A stretch of 64,000 nt of DNA from Bacillus sp. S3 (GTDB lineage: Bacteria > Bacillota > Bacilli > Bacillales > Cytobacillaceae): positions 4,027,501 through 4,091,500 of the forward strand of contig NZ_CP039727.1 in assembly GCF_005154805.1 (NCBI RefSeq), read 5' to 3'. The position numbers were made by a program, and so were the translations under genes. How positions within the stretch are numbered: the stretch's first letter is position 1; every line of letters begins with the position of its first letter. Positions 36,647-49,175 of the stretch are shown one piece after another. The notes beneath the pieces are model-generated. The model saw only the letters and a list, made by a program, of their open reading frames with translations, ran no database searches and was not told the DNA's origin.

Positions 36647-36740
36647 GACAGGTAATTTGTGTTATCCGACAGTAAATAAACCTTATATGACAGTAAGCCG
36701 CCTCTATCCAACAGTAAACTCTTCTCAAACGACAGTAAAT
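36561..36740. repeat. Array of about nine degenerate 21-bp units
   Basis: The core TTATCCGACAGTAA recurs in the gap between sufB and yunF. GACAGTAA-like cores start at 36565, 36586, 36607, 36628, 36647, 36668, 36689, 36710 and 36731: a 21-base step everywhere except one unit shifted by two bases. The core is conserved while the 7-10 bases between cores vary. A minus-strand frame of 75 codons crosses the array only because 21 is a multiple of three. Confidence 0.85.
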
Positions 36741-36753
36741 CACATCTGCAACG

Positions 36754-36785
36754 CAAAAACCCGCCTGCTAACGCAGCAAGCGGGG
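36754..36785 (-). terminator. Terminator of the suf operon
   Basis: CCCGCTTGCT/AGCAGGCGGG (one G-U) followed by TTTTTG on the minus strand. Confidence 0.88.
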
Positions 36786-36801
36786 AAATTTTTCAACGAT
36801 A

Positions 36802-38199
36802 TTAACCGATGGATCCTTCCATCTCGAACTTGATTAATCGGTTCATTTCGACGGCGTATTCCATTGGCAGTTCTTTTGTAAATGGCTCGATGAAGCCCAT
36901 TACAATCATCTCAGTAGCTTCTTGTTCTGAAATACCGCGGCTCATCAAGTAGAAGAGCTGCTCTTCAGATACTTTCGAAACTTTCGCTTCGTGCTCAAGA
37001 GAGATATTGTCATTTAGGATTTCGTTGTATGGAATGGTATCAGATGTTGATTGATTATCCATAATCAACGTATCACATTCAATGTTGGCACGGGCGCCAT
37101 CGGCTTTGCGGCCAAACTGAACGATCCCACGGTAAGTTACTTTCCCGCCGTGCTTCGAAATGGATTTCGAAACGATAGTGGAAGATGTATTTGGAGCTAA
37201 GTGAATCATTTTTGCTCCGGCATCTTGGTGCTGGCCTTTACCGGCAATCGCGATGGATAACGTCATGCCGCGGGCGCCTTCACCTTTTAAAATAACCGCT
37301 GGGTATTTCATCGTTAATTTAGAACCGATATTACCGTCAATCCATTCCATCGTTGCGTTTTCTTCACAGACAGCACGTTTTGTTACAAGGTTATACACGT
37401 TGTTTGCCCAGTTTTGGATCGTTGTATAACGGCAGTAAGCATCCTTTTTAATGACAATTTCAACAACCGCACTATGCAAGGAGTTCGTTGTATAAACCGG
37501 AGCGGTACAGCCCTCAACGTAATGGACATGCGCGCCCTCATCAACGATAATCAGCGTCCGTTCGAATTGCCCCATGTTTTCGGAGTTAATTCGGAAATAC
37601 GCCTGTAATGGAGTATCTACTTTGATACCAGGCGGTACATAAATAAACGATCCACCTGACCAAACTGCAGAGTTTAGTGCCGCAAATTTGTTATCAGTTG
37701 GTGGAATTACCTTTGCCCAGTGTTCACGGAAAATATCTTCATTTTCACGTAAGGCAGAATCGGTATCCTTAAAGACTATACCTAATTCTTCTAGGTCTTC
37801 CTTCATGTTGTGGTAAACAACCTCGGACTCATATTGAGCCGAAACCCCGGCAAGATACTTTTGCTCAGCTTCAGGAATTCCCAGCTTATCGAAGGTTGCC
37901 TTAATTTCTTCCGGCACTTCATCCCAAGATTTCTCAGACTTCTCAGACGGCTTAACGTAATAGGTAATCTCATCGAAGTTTAATGAATTTAAATCTCCGC
38001 CCCATTGCGGCATTGGCATTTTGTAAAAATGCTCCAGTGATTTTAAGCGGAAGTCTAACATCCACTGCGGTTCACTTTTCATTTTTGAAATCTCTTCAAC
38101 AATCTCACGTGTTAATCCACGTTTTGATCGGAATATGGAAACGTCTTTATCGGCAAAACCATATTTATAATCACCGATCTCAGGCATCTTTTTAGCCAT
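36802..38199 (-). CDS. sufB: Fe-S cluster scaffold subunit SufB
   Basis: Core scaffold of the SufBCD complex on which clusters are built, 465 residues. The beta-helix core and FSGGxR-type region are recognisable, with the cluster-site cysteine candidate in the C-terminal part ([11 protein letters not shown], about 355-365). GGAGGAATAC precedes the ATG. Last gene of sufC-D-S-U-B, 49 bases after sufU. Confidence 0.96.
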   Translation of the reverse strand: MAKKMPEIGDYKYGFADKDVSIFRSKRGLTREIVEEISKMKSEPQWMLDFRLKSLEHFYKMPMPQWGGDLNSLNFDEITYYVKPSEKSEKSWDEVPEEIKATFDKLGIPEAEQKYLAGVSAQYESEVVYHNMKEDLEELGIVFKDTDSALRENEDIFREHWAKVIPPTDNKFAALNSAVWSGGSFIYVPPGIKVDTPLQAYFRINSENMGQFERTLIIVDEGAHVHYVEGCTAPVYTTNSLHSAVVEIVIKKDAYCRYTTIQNWANNVYNLVTKRAVCEENATMEWIDGNIGSKLTMKYPAVILKGEGARGMTLSIAIAGKGQHQDAGAKMIHLAPNTSSTIVSKSISKHGGKVTYRGIVQFGRKADGARANIECDTLIMDNQSTSDTIPYNEILNDNISLEHEAKVSKVSEEQLFYLMSRGISEQEATEMIVMGFIEPFTKELPMEYAVEMNRLIKFEMEGSIG

Positions 38200-38248
38200 C
38201 GTCGTATTCCTCCATTCTTAAACGATGGGGCTAGAGCACCCCAGCGTT

Positions 38249-41215
<2,967 letters not shown>

Positions 41216-41230
41216 TTTAATCCTCCTAAC

Positions 41231-42016
41231 TTACGCTTCTTGCCCAACTGTTTCATCTTCAATTCCAAGTTCTTGCTTGATCCAGTCATATCCTTCTGCT
41301 TCTAAGCGTTGTGCCAGTTCCGGACCGCCTGATTTAACAATACGGCCTTGCATCATAACGTGCACGTAGTCAGGAGTGATATAGTTTAACAAACGTTGAT
41401 AGTGAGTGATGACTAAGCAGCCGAATTCTTCGCCGCGCATTTCATTGATTCCTTTAGAAACAACCTTTAGCGCATCGATATCTAATCCGGAGTCGATTTC
41501 ATCCAAGATGGCAATTTTAGGCTGAAGCATCATTAATTGCAAAATTTCGTTACGCTTCTTTTCTCCGCCGGAGAAACCTTCGTTTAAGTAACGCTGTGCC
41601 ATATCCAGATCCATTTCAAGGAATTCCATTTGTTTATCCATTTGACGGATAAATTTCATTAGTGAAATCTCGTTTCCTTCGCCGCGACGGCTGTTGAGTG
41701 CTGAACGTAAAAAGTCAGCATTTGTTACGCCGTTAATCTCGCTTGGATATTGCATTGCTAAGAATAGACCTGCGCGTGCGCGCTCATCTACTTCCATTTC
41801 AAGCACGTTTTGGCCATCTAACGTAATGTTTCCGCCAGTGACTTCGTATTTTGGGTGCCCCATGATTGCCGATGATAACGTGGATTTACCAGTACCGTTC
41901 GGCCCCATGATTGCGTGAATTTCGCCACCCTTTATTTCAAGGTTAACACCTTTTAAAATTTCTTTCCCATCAATTTCTACATGTAAATCTTTGATCGTTA
42001 AAGTTGATCCAGCCAT
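41231..42016 (-). CDS. sufC: SUF complex ATPase SufC
   Basis: ABC-type ATPase driving SufBCD rearrangement, 261 residues. Walker A is GPNGTGKST (about 35), the signature FSGGEKKRNEI (about 145) and Walker B AILDEIDSGLD (about 168). The ATG at 42016 follows GGAGGTATAG; the open frame to 42058 is not used. First gene of the operon. Confidence 0.97.
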   Translation of the reverse strand: MAGSTLTIKDLHVEIDGKEILKGVNLEIKGGEIHAIMGPNGTGKSTLSSAIMGHPKYEVTGGNITLDGQNVLEMEVDERARAGLFLAMQYPSEINGVTNADFLRSALNSRRGEGNEISLMKFIRQMDKQMEFLEMDLDMAQRYLNEGFSGGEKKRNEILQLMMLQPKIAILDEIDSGLDIDALKVVSKGINEMRGEEFGCLVITHYQRLLNYITPDYVHVMMQGRIVKSGGPELAQRLEAEGYDWIKQELGIEDETVGQEA

Positions 42017-42097
42017 ATCTATACCTCCAAAAAGAAAGTTTTGTATCATCTTGACCAATTAGGTCTATACTTCTATTCTCACTTTATTCTCATTACA

Positions 42098-42126
42098 ATC
42101 TTATAACAAATGAAATGTATTAGCAA
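42098..42126 (-). promoter_or_regulatory. Candidate sigma-A promoter of sufC
   Basis: The minus strand has TTGCTA, a 17-base spacer and TAAGAT (an overlapping TATAAG fits a 15-base spacer). The leader would be about 75 bases. Confidence 0.45.
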
Positions 42127-42356
42127 CTCCTAAACAGTAAAAACAAAGTTACTATTTTCATTAAGCATCTTCTAATTGAGAATAAGAGTGTACTTTATGA
42201 GAAAATTCAGTCAATAAACCGTTATGTAAATTGGGCCCGTTTAAAATCATACCTCATTTTTTGGACAATTCCAACTGATTTAAAGGTCGAAGTCGTTTCT
42301 ATTTTTACCCAATTGTCGGGAATCATGTACATGTGAACACCGCTCCAAGTGAAATA

Positions 42357-42386
42357 GGAAAAGCCAGTGATGGGAATCACTGACTT
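42357..42386 (-). terminator. Terminator of metNIQ
   Basis: AGTCAGTGAT/ATCACTGGCT (one G-U) with a 4-base loop, followed by TTTTCCTATTT on the minus strand. Confidence 0.82.
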
Positions 42387-42410
42387 GTATCTTTCTTCCT
42401 ATTTAATATA

Positions 42411-43238
42411 TTACTTGGATAATACAACCGCACCTTTGTATTTATCAAGAATGAAATCTTGGATTTCTTTTGAACGAAGCACTTCTACAAGTGTTTTGAT
42501 TTCTTCTCTGTTTTTATCCTCTGAACGAACAACCACAAGGTTTGCCGGCACAACGTCTTGGCCTTCAAATGCAATTCCGTACTTACCGATGTCAATACCG
42601 CCTTCTAATGCATAGTTGGTATTAATAACCACCGCATCCCCTTCACCGCTATCGAAAGAAGAGGCTAATAACTTCGCTTCAATTAAAGTAGAGAAATCAA
42701 GGTCCTTTGGATTTTCAACAATATCCTCAACTCTTGCATTGGCGCCAACGCCTTCTTTAAGTTTAATTAATCCTTCTTTTTCAAAAATAGGTAAGATACG
42801 TCCATGATCACTTAGTGAATCACTCATAATAATTTTCGCACCTTTTGGAAGGTCTTTTAAGCTTTTATATTTTTTAGAATAAATTCCAATTGGTTCCTTA
42901 TGGATTTCACCAACGCTAACAAAATCAAAGTCCTTGTTTTCTTTCATTTGAAGGTCTAAATACCCTGGTGTTTGAAAATAGTTTGCATCGAGTTCTTTAT
43001 CTCTTAAAGCTACGTTTGGCAGGATGTAATCTTGGAAAACTTTGATTTCTAGATCAATGCCTTTTTCTTTTAATAAAGGTTTTGCCGCTTCTAACACTTC
43101 CGCATGTGGTACTGCTGATGCACCAACCACTAATTTCTTGCTGTCACCCTTTTTAGCGGTATCATTTTTTTCCCCGCCGCACGCAGTCAGGGCAAACACT
43201 GCGAATGCAATGAAAAGAACACTTAGTAATTTTTTCAT
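42411..43238 (-). CDS. metQ: Methionine ABC transporter substrate-binding lipoprotein MetQ
   Basis: Membrane-anchored D/L-methionine-binding protein of 275 residues, NlpA family. The signal peptide ends in LTAC (Cys about 20). The binding domain begins LVVGASAVPHAEVLE, and the DGRILPIFE-like and NTNYALEGG segments follow the family. The ATG at 43238 follows GGAGGAG. Third gene of metN-I-Q under an S-box. Confidence 0.95.
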   Translation of the reverse strand: MKKLLSVLFIAFAVFALTACGGEKNDTAKKGDSKKLVVGASAVPHAEVLEAAKPLLKEKGIDLEIKVFQDYILPNVALRDKELDANYFQTPGYLDLQMKENKDFDFVSVGEIHKEPIGIYSKKYKSLKDLPKGAKIIMSDSLSDHGRILPIFEKEGLIKLKEGVGANARVEDIVENPKDLDFSTLIEAKLLASSFDSGEGDAVVINTNYALEGGIDIGKYGIAFEGQDVVPANLVVVRSEDKNREEIKTLVEVLRSKEIQDFILDKYKGAVVLSK

Positions 43239-43254
43239 TAGTAAACTCCTCCTG

Positions 43255-43920
43255 TTATCGTTTATCTGTTTTATTTGTAAAATAATCTCCAACAAATTGG
43301 ATAATAAAAACTAAAACTAAAATCGCGATGGTTGCAACTAAAGTCACTAACGGCCTATTGCGCTGAAAACCTTCAAGATAAGCAAAATGGCCAAGTCCTC
43401 CGGCACCAATAACACCAGCCATTGCTGTAAAGCCTACTAGTGATATGGCCGTGACGGTAATCCCAGAAATTAATGCCGGTAAAGATTCCGGTATTAATAC
43501 TTTAAAAATGATATGACTATGTGTGGCTCCCATCGATTGTGATGCTTCAATCACACCTTTATCGATTTCTCTTAAGGCAATTTCCACCATTCGAGCATAG
43601 AAAGGAGCTGCTCCAATAATCAGGGCCGGCAAAGCCGCATTGGCACCAAGCATAGTCCCTAATAATAATTTAGTAAAAGGAATCAATAACACAATTAAAA
43701 TAATAAACGGGATGGATCTGAAAATATTAACAAACCCGGCAATAATGACATTCACTGTCCGGTTTGCCCAAATATTGTCTTTATCTGTTAAAAACAACAA
43801 CAGACCAAGCAATAATCCTAAAACAAAGGTAGCAAACACTGAAATGGAAGTCATATAAAGTGTTTCTCGCGTGGCCTCTAATAAATTTTCCCACTTTATC
43901 ATTTCCATAAAATCAGCCAT
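43255..43920 (-). CDS. metI: Methionine ABC transporter permease MetI
   Basis: A 221-residue inner-membrane permease with five helices and the EAA coupling loop EASQSMGATHSHIIFKVLIP. GGAGGTGATC, embedded in the end of metN, precedes the ATG, and the two genes overlap by 8 bases. Confidence 0.95.
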   Translation of the reverse strand: MADFMEMIKWENLLEATRETLYMTSISVFATFVLGLLLGLLLFLTDKDNIWANRTVNVIIAGFVNIFRSIPFIILIVLLIPFTKLLLGTMLGANAALPALIIGAAPFYARMVEIALREIDKGVIEASQSMGATHSHIIFKVLIPESLPALISGITVTAISLVGFTAMAGVIGAGGLGHFAYLEGFQRNRPLVTLVATIAILVLVFIIQFVGDYFTNKTDKR

Positions 43921-44938
43921 TACTGATCACCTCCACGCCGACTTGCTGTGAGTGAATATAATCGATGGCTTTCTCTATCTCGGGAGCCTGCCCATCTAAG
44001 TGAATGAATAATGTACCGTATGATCCGTTTTGGGTGTGAGAAATTTTCCCTTGTAAAATATTAACGATCACATCATAATCACGTATGATATTTGTGATTA
44101 ATGGCTGTTCTGCTGCTTCACCGACAAATGAGAGCTGAACCACTTGTCCTCTCGGATAACGTTCGATTAGATGTTCGATTGTTTCTTTCGTTTCTTCAGG
44201 TTCCGTCACTTGCTGGACAAATCGTTTCGTAATCGGCTGCTGCGGGTTTTTAAACACATCAAGCACTGATCCAAGCTCAACAACCCTGCCGCTTTCCATT
44301 ACCGCAACACGATGACAGATTTTTCGAATGACATGCATTTCATGGGTAATCAAAACAATGGTTAACCCAAGGCGCTTATTAATATCCACTAACAATTCCA
44401 AAATGGAATCGGTTGTTTGCGGATCGAGAGCCGAAGTGGCCTCATCACAAAGCAATACTTTGGGATTATTGGCGAGTGCTCTGGCAATCCCGACCCGCTG
44501 CTTTTGGCCGCCGCTTAATTGTGATGGATAGGCATTTTCTCTACCTTCCAAGCCAACCAGCTTGATCAGCTCAGCCACTCGTTTTTTTCTTTGATCGCCT
44601 TTGACACCGGCTATTTCAAGTGGAAAAGCAATATTCTCGCTCACTGTTCTCGACCATAATAAGTTAAAATGCTGGAAAATCATGCTAATTTCCTGACGGG
44701 CTTGTCTAAGTTGAGCACCCTTAATCTTTGAAATCACTCTGCCGGCAACTGTCACGCTTCCATCGGTTGGAAGCTCCAGCCCGTTTAACATGCGGATGAG
44801 GGTACTCTTCCCGGCCCCACTATAACCAATCACTCCGAAAATTTCTCCTTCTTGAATTTCAAGGTTGACTTCATCAACTGCCTTCAATTCACCTTGCTTG
44901 GAAGGAAAAATCTTACGGACATTTTTTATTGAAATCAT
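43913..44938 (-). CDS. metN: Methionine ABC transporter ATPase MetN
   Basis: A 341-residue ATPase with Walker A GYSGAGKST (about 38), signature QLSGGQKQR (about 138), Walker B LLCDEATSALD and a C-terminal NIL ligand-sensing domain (about 262-341). The NIL domain marks methionine importers, in which internal methionine inhibits transport. AGCAGGTGATTC precedes the ATG. First gene after the S-box leader. Confidence 0.96.
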   Translation of the reverse strand: MISIKNVRKIFPSKQGELKAVDEVNLEIQEGEIFGVIGYSGAGKSTLIRMLNGLELPTDGSVTVAGRVISKIKGAQLRQARQEISMIFQHFNLLWSRTVSENIAFPLEIAGVKGDQRKKRVAELIKLVGLEGRENAYPSQLSGGQKQRVGIARALANNPKVLLCDEATSALDPQTTDSILELLVDINKRLGLTIVLITHEMHVIRKICHRVAVMESGRVVELGSVLDVFKNPQQPITKRFVQQVTEPEETKETIEHLIERYPRGQVVQLSFVGEAAEQPLITNIIRDYDVIVNILQGKISHTQNGSYGTLFIHLDGQAPEIEKAIDYIHSQQVGVEVISNG

Positions 44939-45012
44939 TGAATCACCTGCTTCTTATCCTGATTACCAGTTAGTTAAATATAGGGTTTGACTGTTTGGGA
45001 AAAAATATTTTA

Positions 45013-45047
45013 AAAAATAAAAAGCCTCTCTGCATAGGCAGAAAGGC
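45013..45047 (-). terminator. S-box expression platform: terminator of the metN leader
   Basis: GCCTTTCTGC/GCAGAGAGGC with a 4-base loop and TTTTTA on the minus strand. Its 5' arm CCTTTCT can instead pair with AGAAAGG at the 3' end of the aptamer (45061-45067), giving an antiterminator. Confidence 0.9.
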
Positions 45048-45060
45048 ATCACGAACTAAA

Positions 45061-45170
45061 CCTTTCTCCCATCTCCCAAAGCAATTGCTTTGTGTGAATT
45101 GGCACCATTTCAATAATTGACGGTTGCCGGGCTTCATCGGGCACATCCCTCCACCTCTCTTGATAAGAGC
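45061..45170 (-). promoter_or_regulatory. SAM-I (S-box) riboswitch upstream of metNIQ
   Basis: Conserved blocks in order on the minus strand: CTTATCAAGAGAGG, GGAGGGA, GATGAAGCCCGGCAACC, GGTGCCAATTC and GGGAGATGGGAGAA. SAM binding should stabilise the aptamer and allow the downstream terminator to form, switching off methionine import when SAM is plentiful. Confidence 0.96.
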
Positions 45171-45299
45171 TTACAGCATTCTATATTCAATTAACACGTT
45201 AATATTTCAGTAATTAGATTACGAAAGCTATCGTATCATGGATAAATAGGGGTGTCAACGAATAATTCTTCATATTCGGAAAAATGGATTTAGGTAAAT

Positions 45300-46616
45300 T
45301 TAGGCATTAGTCTTCAATGACGATAATCCTGTTGCCGCTTCAATCGCAGATTCAAGATCCTCAATTAAGTCCTCAACATTTTCGATTCCAATCGAAAGAC
45401 GGATTAAATCCTCTGATACACCCGCAGCCTTTAGTCCTTCCGCATCTAATTGCTGATGCGTCGTACTTGCCGGGTGAATGATCAAGCTTTTTGCATCGCC
45501 TACATTGGCCACATGCGCCCAAAGTGATAAGGAATCAATTAGTTTTGCTCCTGCTTCTTTACCACCCTTAATTCCGAAAACGACCATTGAACCTGCACCT
45601 TTTGGTAAGTATTTTTTTGCTAGTTCATGGTCAGGGTGTGAAGCATGCCCTGGGTAGGAAACCCAGTCAACTGCTGGATGATTTTCCAAATAATCGACCA
45701 CTTCTTTCGTATTGGCCACATGCTCCTTCATCCGAACATGAAGGGTTTCAAGTCCAAGAGTAAATTGGAAGGCATTTTGTGGACTTAAGGCAGGGCCAAG
45801 GTCACGCAATAACTGCACGCGGGCTTTAATAATATACGCAATTGCACCAAGTGCTTCAGCATAGACCAAATCATGATAGCTGGAATCCGGAGTTGTGAAG
45901 CCTGGGAATTTCGGTGAATTCCAATCAAACTTACCGCCGTCAACAATGATTCCGCCTGTGGACGTTCCATTCCCTAACAGCCATTTCGTCGCCGAGTGGA
46001 CGACAATATCTGCACCATACTCAATTGGCCGGCACAGATATGGCGTCGCAAAGGTATTGTCAATGATTAAAGGTACGCCTGCCTCATGAGCAACATCCGC
46101 TACTTTTTCAATATCGAGGACGCGCAAGCTTGGATTACCAATCGTTTCGGCAAAAACGGCCTTTGTTTTTTCCGTAATCGCTGCACGGAAGTTTTCAGGA
46201 TCATCCCCATCAACAAATTTTACATTGATTCCGTATTTAGGAAGAGTAACGGCAAATAAATTGTAGGTTCCTCCATAAAGGTTTGCGGCAGAAACAATTT
46301 CATCCCCTGCTTCAGCAATATTTAAAATTGCAAGGGTAATCGCCGCCATTCCGCTAGCAACGGCAAGTGCACCGACGCCGCCTTCTAATAATGCAACCCT
46401 TTCTTCAAAAACGGTTGTCGTTGGATTGTGAATCCGGGTATATATGTAACCTGGCTCCGCTAAGCTGAATAGGTTCGCTGCGTGCTCAGTATTTTTAAAT
46501 TGATAGGCGTTGTTTTGATAGATTGGAACCGCACGTGCACCCGTTACCGGATCCGGTGATAATCCTCCATGAACACTTAATGTTTCAAACCGATACTTTT
46601 TTTGATTTTCTGCCAT
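45300..46616 (-). CDS. metY: O-acetylhomoserine sulfhydrylase / PLP Cys-Met metabolism enzyme
   Basis: A 438-residue PLP enzyme that makes homocysteine directly from O-acetylhomoserine and sulfide. [27 protein letters not shown] and the PLP lysine in [13 protein letters not shown] (about 213) define the family; the length fits MetY rather than the shorter MetB/MetC. GAGGAAGCGAG precedes the ATG. It is controlled by its own S-box. Confidence 0.94.
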   Translation of the reverse strand: MAENQKKYRFETLSVHGGLSPDPVTGARAVPIYQNNAYQFKNTEHAANLFSLAEPGYIYTRIHNPTTTVFEERVALLEGGVGALAVASGMAAITLAILNIAEAGDEIVSAANLYGGTYNLFAVTLPKYGINVKFVDGDDPENFRAAITEKTKAVFAETIGNPSLRVLDIEKVADVAHEAGVPLIIDNTFATPYLCRPIEYGADIVVHSATKWLLGNGTSTGGIIVDGGKFDWNSPKFPGFTTPDSSYHDLVYAEALGAIAYIIKARVQLLRDLGPALSPQNAFQFTLGLETLHVRMKEHVANTKEVVDYLENHPAVDWVSYPGHASHPDHELAKKYLPKGAGSMVVFGIKGGKEAGAKLIDSLSLWAHVANVGDAKSLIIHPASTTHQQLDAEGLKAAGVSEDLIRLSIGIENVEDLIEDLESAIEAATGLSSLKTNA

Positions 46617-46640
46617 TCTCGCTTCCTCCTTTTATTGTTA

Positions 46641-46672
46641 AATAACAAAACCCCACTTCATAAGAAGAGGGG
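46641..46672 (-). terminator. S-box expression platform: terminator of the metY leader
   Basis: CCCCTCTTC/GAAGTGGGG (one mismatch) with a TTAT loop and TTTTGTTATTT on the minus strand, 25 bases before the metY start. Confidence 0.87.
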
Positions 46673-46681
46673 GGGGCTCTC

Positions 46682-46785
46682 TTCTCATCTCCCAGAGCAC
46701 TAACGCTCTGCTGGATTTAGCACCGTGTCCAAACCGGTTGCCGGGCTTCTAAGGGCCAGTCCCTCCGCCACTCTTGATAAGAATG
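46682..46785 (-). promoter_or_regulatory. SAM-I (S-box) riboswitch upstream of metY
   Basis: Very close to consensus on the minus strand: TTATCAAGAGTGGCGGAGGG, ACTGGCCC, GAAGCCCGGCAACC, GGTGCTAAATCCAGCAGAGC and GGGAGATGAGAAG. A hairpin with a T tract follows. Confidence 0.97.
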
Positions 46786-46825
46786 CTTTATTGAATTGTT
46801 TTTATTAATAGAATATTTAAATAAT

Positions 46826-46854
46826 ACTTTACATGAAGTTTAATTCCGAGTCAA
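46826..46854 (-). promoter_or_regulatory. Candidate promoter of the metY leader
   Basis: TTGACT, a 17-base spacer and TAAAGT on the minus strand, between the yusD stop and the S-box. Confidence 0.5.
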
Positions 46855-46863
46855 TAGCTTTGT

Positions 46864-47214
46864 TTAAATTATTTTTGCCAACTCTGCTTTTGTTAAAAAG
46901 AAGATTGATTCTAGTAAAAGAATGGTTCTTAATGGCGCGATGATTTTTAGTTGTCCCTGCTGTTCAAGAACCCGCAGTCTTTCCGTCCCTTCAATCAGCT
47001 GTATCATTGCGGTTGGGGAACCGCTAATCATGTATTTCCTTTGTTGAAAGTCAGGATTGTGAGTGATGCAGATGCCGCCGCTTTTTATGATCAGCTGTAT
47101 GCTTTGTTGTTCCGCCCATTGAAGATTGATTTGTACATCCGCCTGCTGTATCAAGGGAAGGATATGCCCTTGTTCTTTTACTTTTACTAGAAATGCTTCT
47201 ACCGCTTCGATCAT
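46864..47214 (-). CDS. yusD: SCP2 sterol-transfer-like protein YusD
   Basis: A 116-residue small lipid-binding-fold protein; the family holds hydrophobic ligands. Typical alternating strands are VQINLQWAEQQSIQLIIKSGG and MISGSPTAMIQLIEG. The ATG at 47214 follows GGAGTGGTGG; the GTG at 47232 would overlap it. Ligand unknown. Confidence 0.8.
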   Translation of the reverse strand: MIEAVEAFLVKVKEQGHILPLIQQADVQINLQWAEQQSIQLIIKSGGICITHNPDFQQRKYMISGSPTAMIQLIEGTERLRVLEQQGQLKIIAPLRTILLLESIFFLTKAELAKII

Positions 47215-47347
47215 TTCCACCACTCCGGTCACTTACTTTTATATTTCTAATTCAGTAAAAAGTAGTGGAATCCTCTATTAATCACTCGACAATTCTCATC
47301 CTATTTCCTCAACATTTCGATCATTTCCTGAGAAATATGTCGTATCT

Positions 47348-48604
47348 TTATGAAATTTTGGCTGTTGCAGATAGATCTTTTTTAACAGAAAAGCCTTTAA
47401 AAACTAGGAAAAAATAGACCGAACCGATTAGATATAGAGTTGCCGTTATCGTGAAAACATAGGCATAGCCCCAATATGAGCCGTATTTGACAACAACCCC
47501 AGTAGAAACCGGCCCCATGAACGCCCACCCTAAATTAAACACCATTTGGTTGACGGAATTCGCGAGGCCCTTCATCGAGTCGTTAACTTTCGACATCATT
47601 AACGACATTTGAATCGGATTCCCAGCATTCATTAACGCTTGACGGAACAAGAATCCAAGTGCCGCCAGCCATAAATGTTCTGTAAACGCAGTTAGTAAGA
47701 GGAATGGCAGTGATGCCAGCTGCAAATAAACTACCGCCCTAACGTCGCCGACTTTTTTGACCACTTGCGGCCCAATAAACATCGCTAAGGCCGTGGCCGC
47801 CTGCCCAAGTGAGATGATTAAGCCGATAGATGTGGTGGACGCACGAAAGCGATCAGCAAAATACAGGTTAAGATAAGGTATGACAAGGCCTGCTCCGAAG
47901 CCAATCAATAGCTGGGCAATCGCAAATAAAACGATCAACCTCACCCCTTCATTTTTCCAGGAGGCTGAACCGGTCTTTTTTACGGTTGGTTTTGATTTCG
48001 GAGGTTCGTTGAATTTCGTAGCTGGGAAGATACCAATTAGATAAATGATAGCACCAATAATCAAAGTGAAACGAATACTATTGATATCACTGACAAAAAA
48101 GGAAAATAAGTCCGTTAACGTCCCGCCTAACAGGTTTCCTACAACATTTGCCGCAGTCATAAAGGCGAAATGGAGACTAAATAAATTCACCCTTTGATCC
48201 GCCGTCGAATTTTCCGCGAGCCATGGGATGCTAGATACTTGCAGAAAAGCCATTGTCAATCCGCTCGTGAAAGCAAGTCCGATAAGCACTCCTTGTGTGG
48301 AAAAAATACTCCGCAAAAGTAATACAGCACCGGAGATCAAAATGCCATAAAAAAACACTTTTTTCCGTCCGTATCGGTCACTTATCAGTCCTGCCGGTAC
48401 TAAAATAATCGCTGTGGCAAGCGAAGTCATCGCAATGACCTGGCCATTAACCGCCTCTGTGTATCCGAGTTTTCGTATATAAAAATTATAAATTACCATA
48501 AAAATACCGAGGCCGATTTGTGTAAAAATATTAGCCATGAAGCTTAACTTGATGTTACGATTATACGTTTTAAATTGCGCCGCCCAGTTATGATAAAAGG
48601 CCAT
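47348..48604 (-). CDS. MFS transporter
   Basis: A 418-residue inner-membrane carrier with twelve predicted helices and a central loop (about 200-222). The family A-motif is GLISDRYGRKKVFFYG (about 73-88). The second half contains GPQVVKKVGDVRAVVY, the related loop 8-9 motif. GGGGCGG precedes the ATG. The substrate cannot be inferred; neighbours are unrelated. Confidence 0.88.
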   Translation of the reverse strand: MAFYHNWAAQFKTYNRNIKLSFMANIFTQIGLGIFMVIYNFYIRKLGYTEAVNGQVIAMTSLATAIILVPAGLISDRYGRKKVFFYGILISGAVLLLRSIFSTQGVLIGLAFTSGLTMAFLQVSSIPWLAENSTADQRVNLFSLHFAFMTAANVVGNLLGGTLTDLFSFFVSDINSIRFTLIIGAIIYLIGIFPATKFNEPPKSKPTVKKTGSASWKNEGVRLIVLFAIAQLLIGFGAGLVIPYLNLYFADRFRASTTSIGLIISLGQAATALAMFIGPQVVKKVGDVRAVVYLQLASLPFLLLTAFTEHLWLAALGFLFRQALMNAGNPIQMSLMMSKVNDSMKGLANSVNQMVFNLGWAFMGPVSTGVVVKYGSYWGYAYVFTITATLYLIGSVYFFLVFKGFSVKKDLSATAKIS

Positions 48605-48789
48605 TTTGTTTCCGCCCCTTCAATTATTTCGTATCCCTAAGTATCATAATCCAGGAGGTAAGTTTTTGTAAATAAGGAAATTTTAGATTCCTCTAACATT
48701 TTTTCATCAAATCACCCTATTTTTGCAGCTGGAAAGCATTGATCAGGTTTTTACTCGCTGCTAGCATTTAACCGGTCTCTTTTACATTG

Positions 48790-48814
48790 AAAAAGCCAGG
48801 CGGCTAGCCTGGCT
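48790..48814 (-). terminator. Second terminator downstream of yusE
   Basis: AGCCAGGC/GCCTGGCT stem with a 5-base loop, followed by TTTTT on the minus strand. It backs up the hairpin at 48834. Confidence 0.85.
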
Positions 48815-48833
48815 CAGGTTACTAACATTTAAT

Positions 48834-48862
48834 CAAAAAGCAGACGCAACCCGCATCTGCTT
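48834..48862 (-). terminator. Terminator of yusE
   Basis: AAGCAGATGC/GCGTCTGCTT stem (one G-U) followed by TTTTTG on the minus strand; the stem includes part of the yusE stop codon. Confidence 0.85.
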
Positions 48863-49169
48863 AGTTTAAATGTTGTTTCATTTTTTCAAGCAAGTAGGGT
48901 ACGGAATGAAACGCATACAGGGTTTCTTTCACCTTGCCTCCTTGAACAATTAACAGGCACGGTACACTTTCAATCGCAAACTCAACCGCTATATCCGGAT
49001 AAAAGTTCAAGTTCAATTTACCCATTTTAACGGTAACTAACTCCTCCACGATTTGCAGCATTCTAGATGCAAGCTGACAGGTACCGCAGAGTGGTGTATA
49101 AAAATAGATTAGCCCGCTTTCCGCATCATCGAGGAAAGCTTCCAGCTCATTTCGATTCCATTCATTCAT
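48861..49169 (-). CDS. yusE: Thioredoxin-like protein YusE
   Basis: A 102-residue cytosolic thioredoxin-fold protein with the active-site motif PLCGTCQLA (Cys-Gly-Thr-Cys, about 28-31) and cis-proline region SVPCLLIV. The change from CGPC to CGTC alters redox potential. GGGATAATGATTT lies before the ATG; it is 6 bases downstream of yusF and probably co-transcribed. Confidence 0.9.
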   Translation of the reverse strand: MNEWNRNELEAFLDDAESGLIYFYTPLCGTCQLASRMLQIVEELVTVKMGKLNLNFYPDIAVEFAIESVPCLLIVQGGKVKETLYAFHSVPYLLEKMKQHLN

Positions 49170-49175
49170 AAATCA

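Larger units (their letters stand above)
42017..42410. other. 394-base gap between the suf operon and metQ
   Basis: No coding frame. It contains the candidate suf promoter at 42098-42126 and, at its right end, the metQ terminator. The rest (about 42130-42350) is AT-rich with nothing recognisable. Confidence 0.6.

Noticed and set aside
36561..36740. CRISPR array
   Set aside because: Units are 21 bp with short variable gaps of 7-10 bp; no 25-37 bp repeats, no spacers of proper length and no cas genes.
36516..36743. 75-codon minus-strand open frame across the 21-bp array
   Set aside because: It stays open only because the repeat unit is a multiple of three. No ribosome site, and the composition (Cys/Tyr/Arg-rich) is not protein-like.
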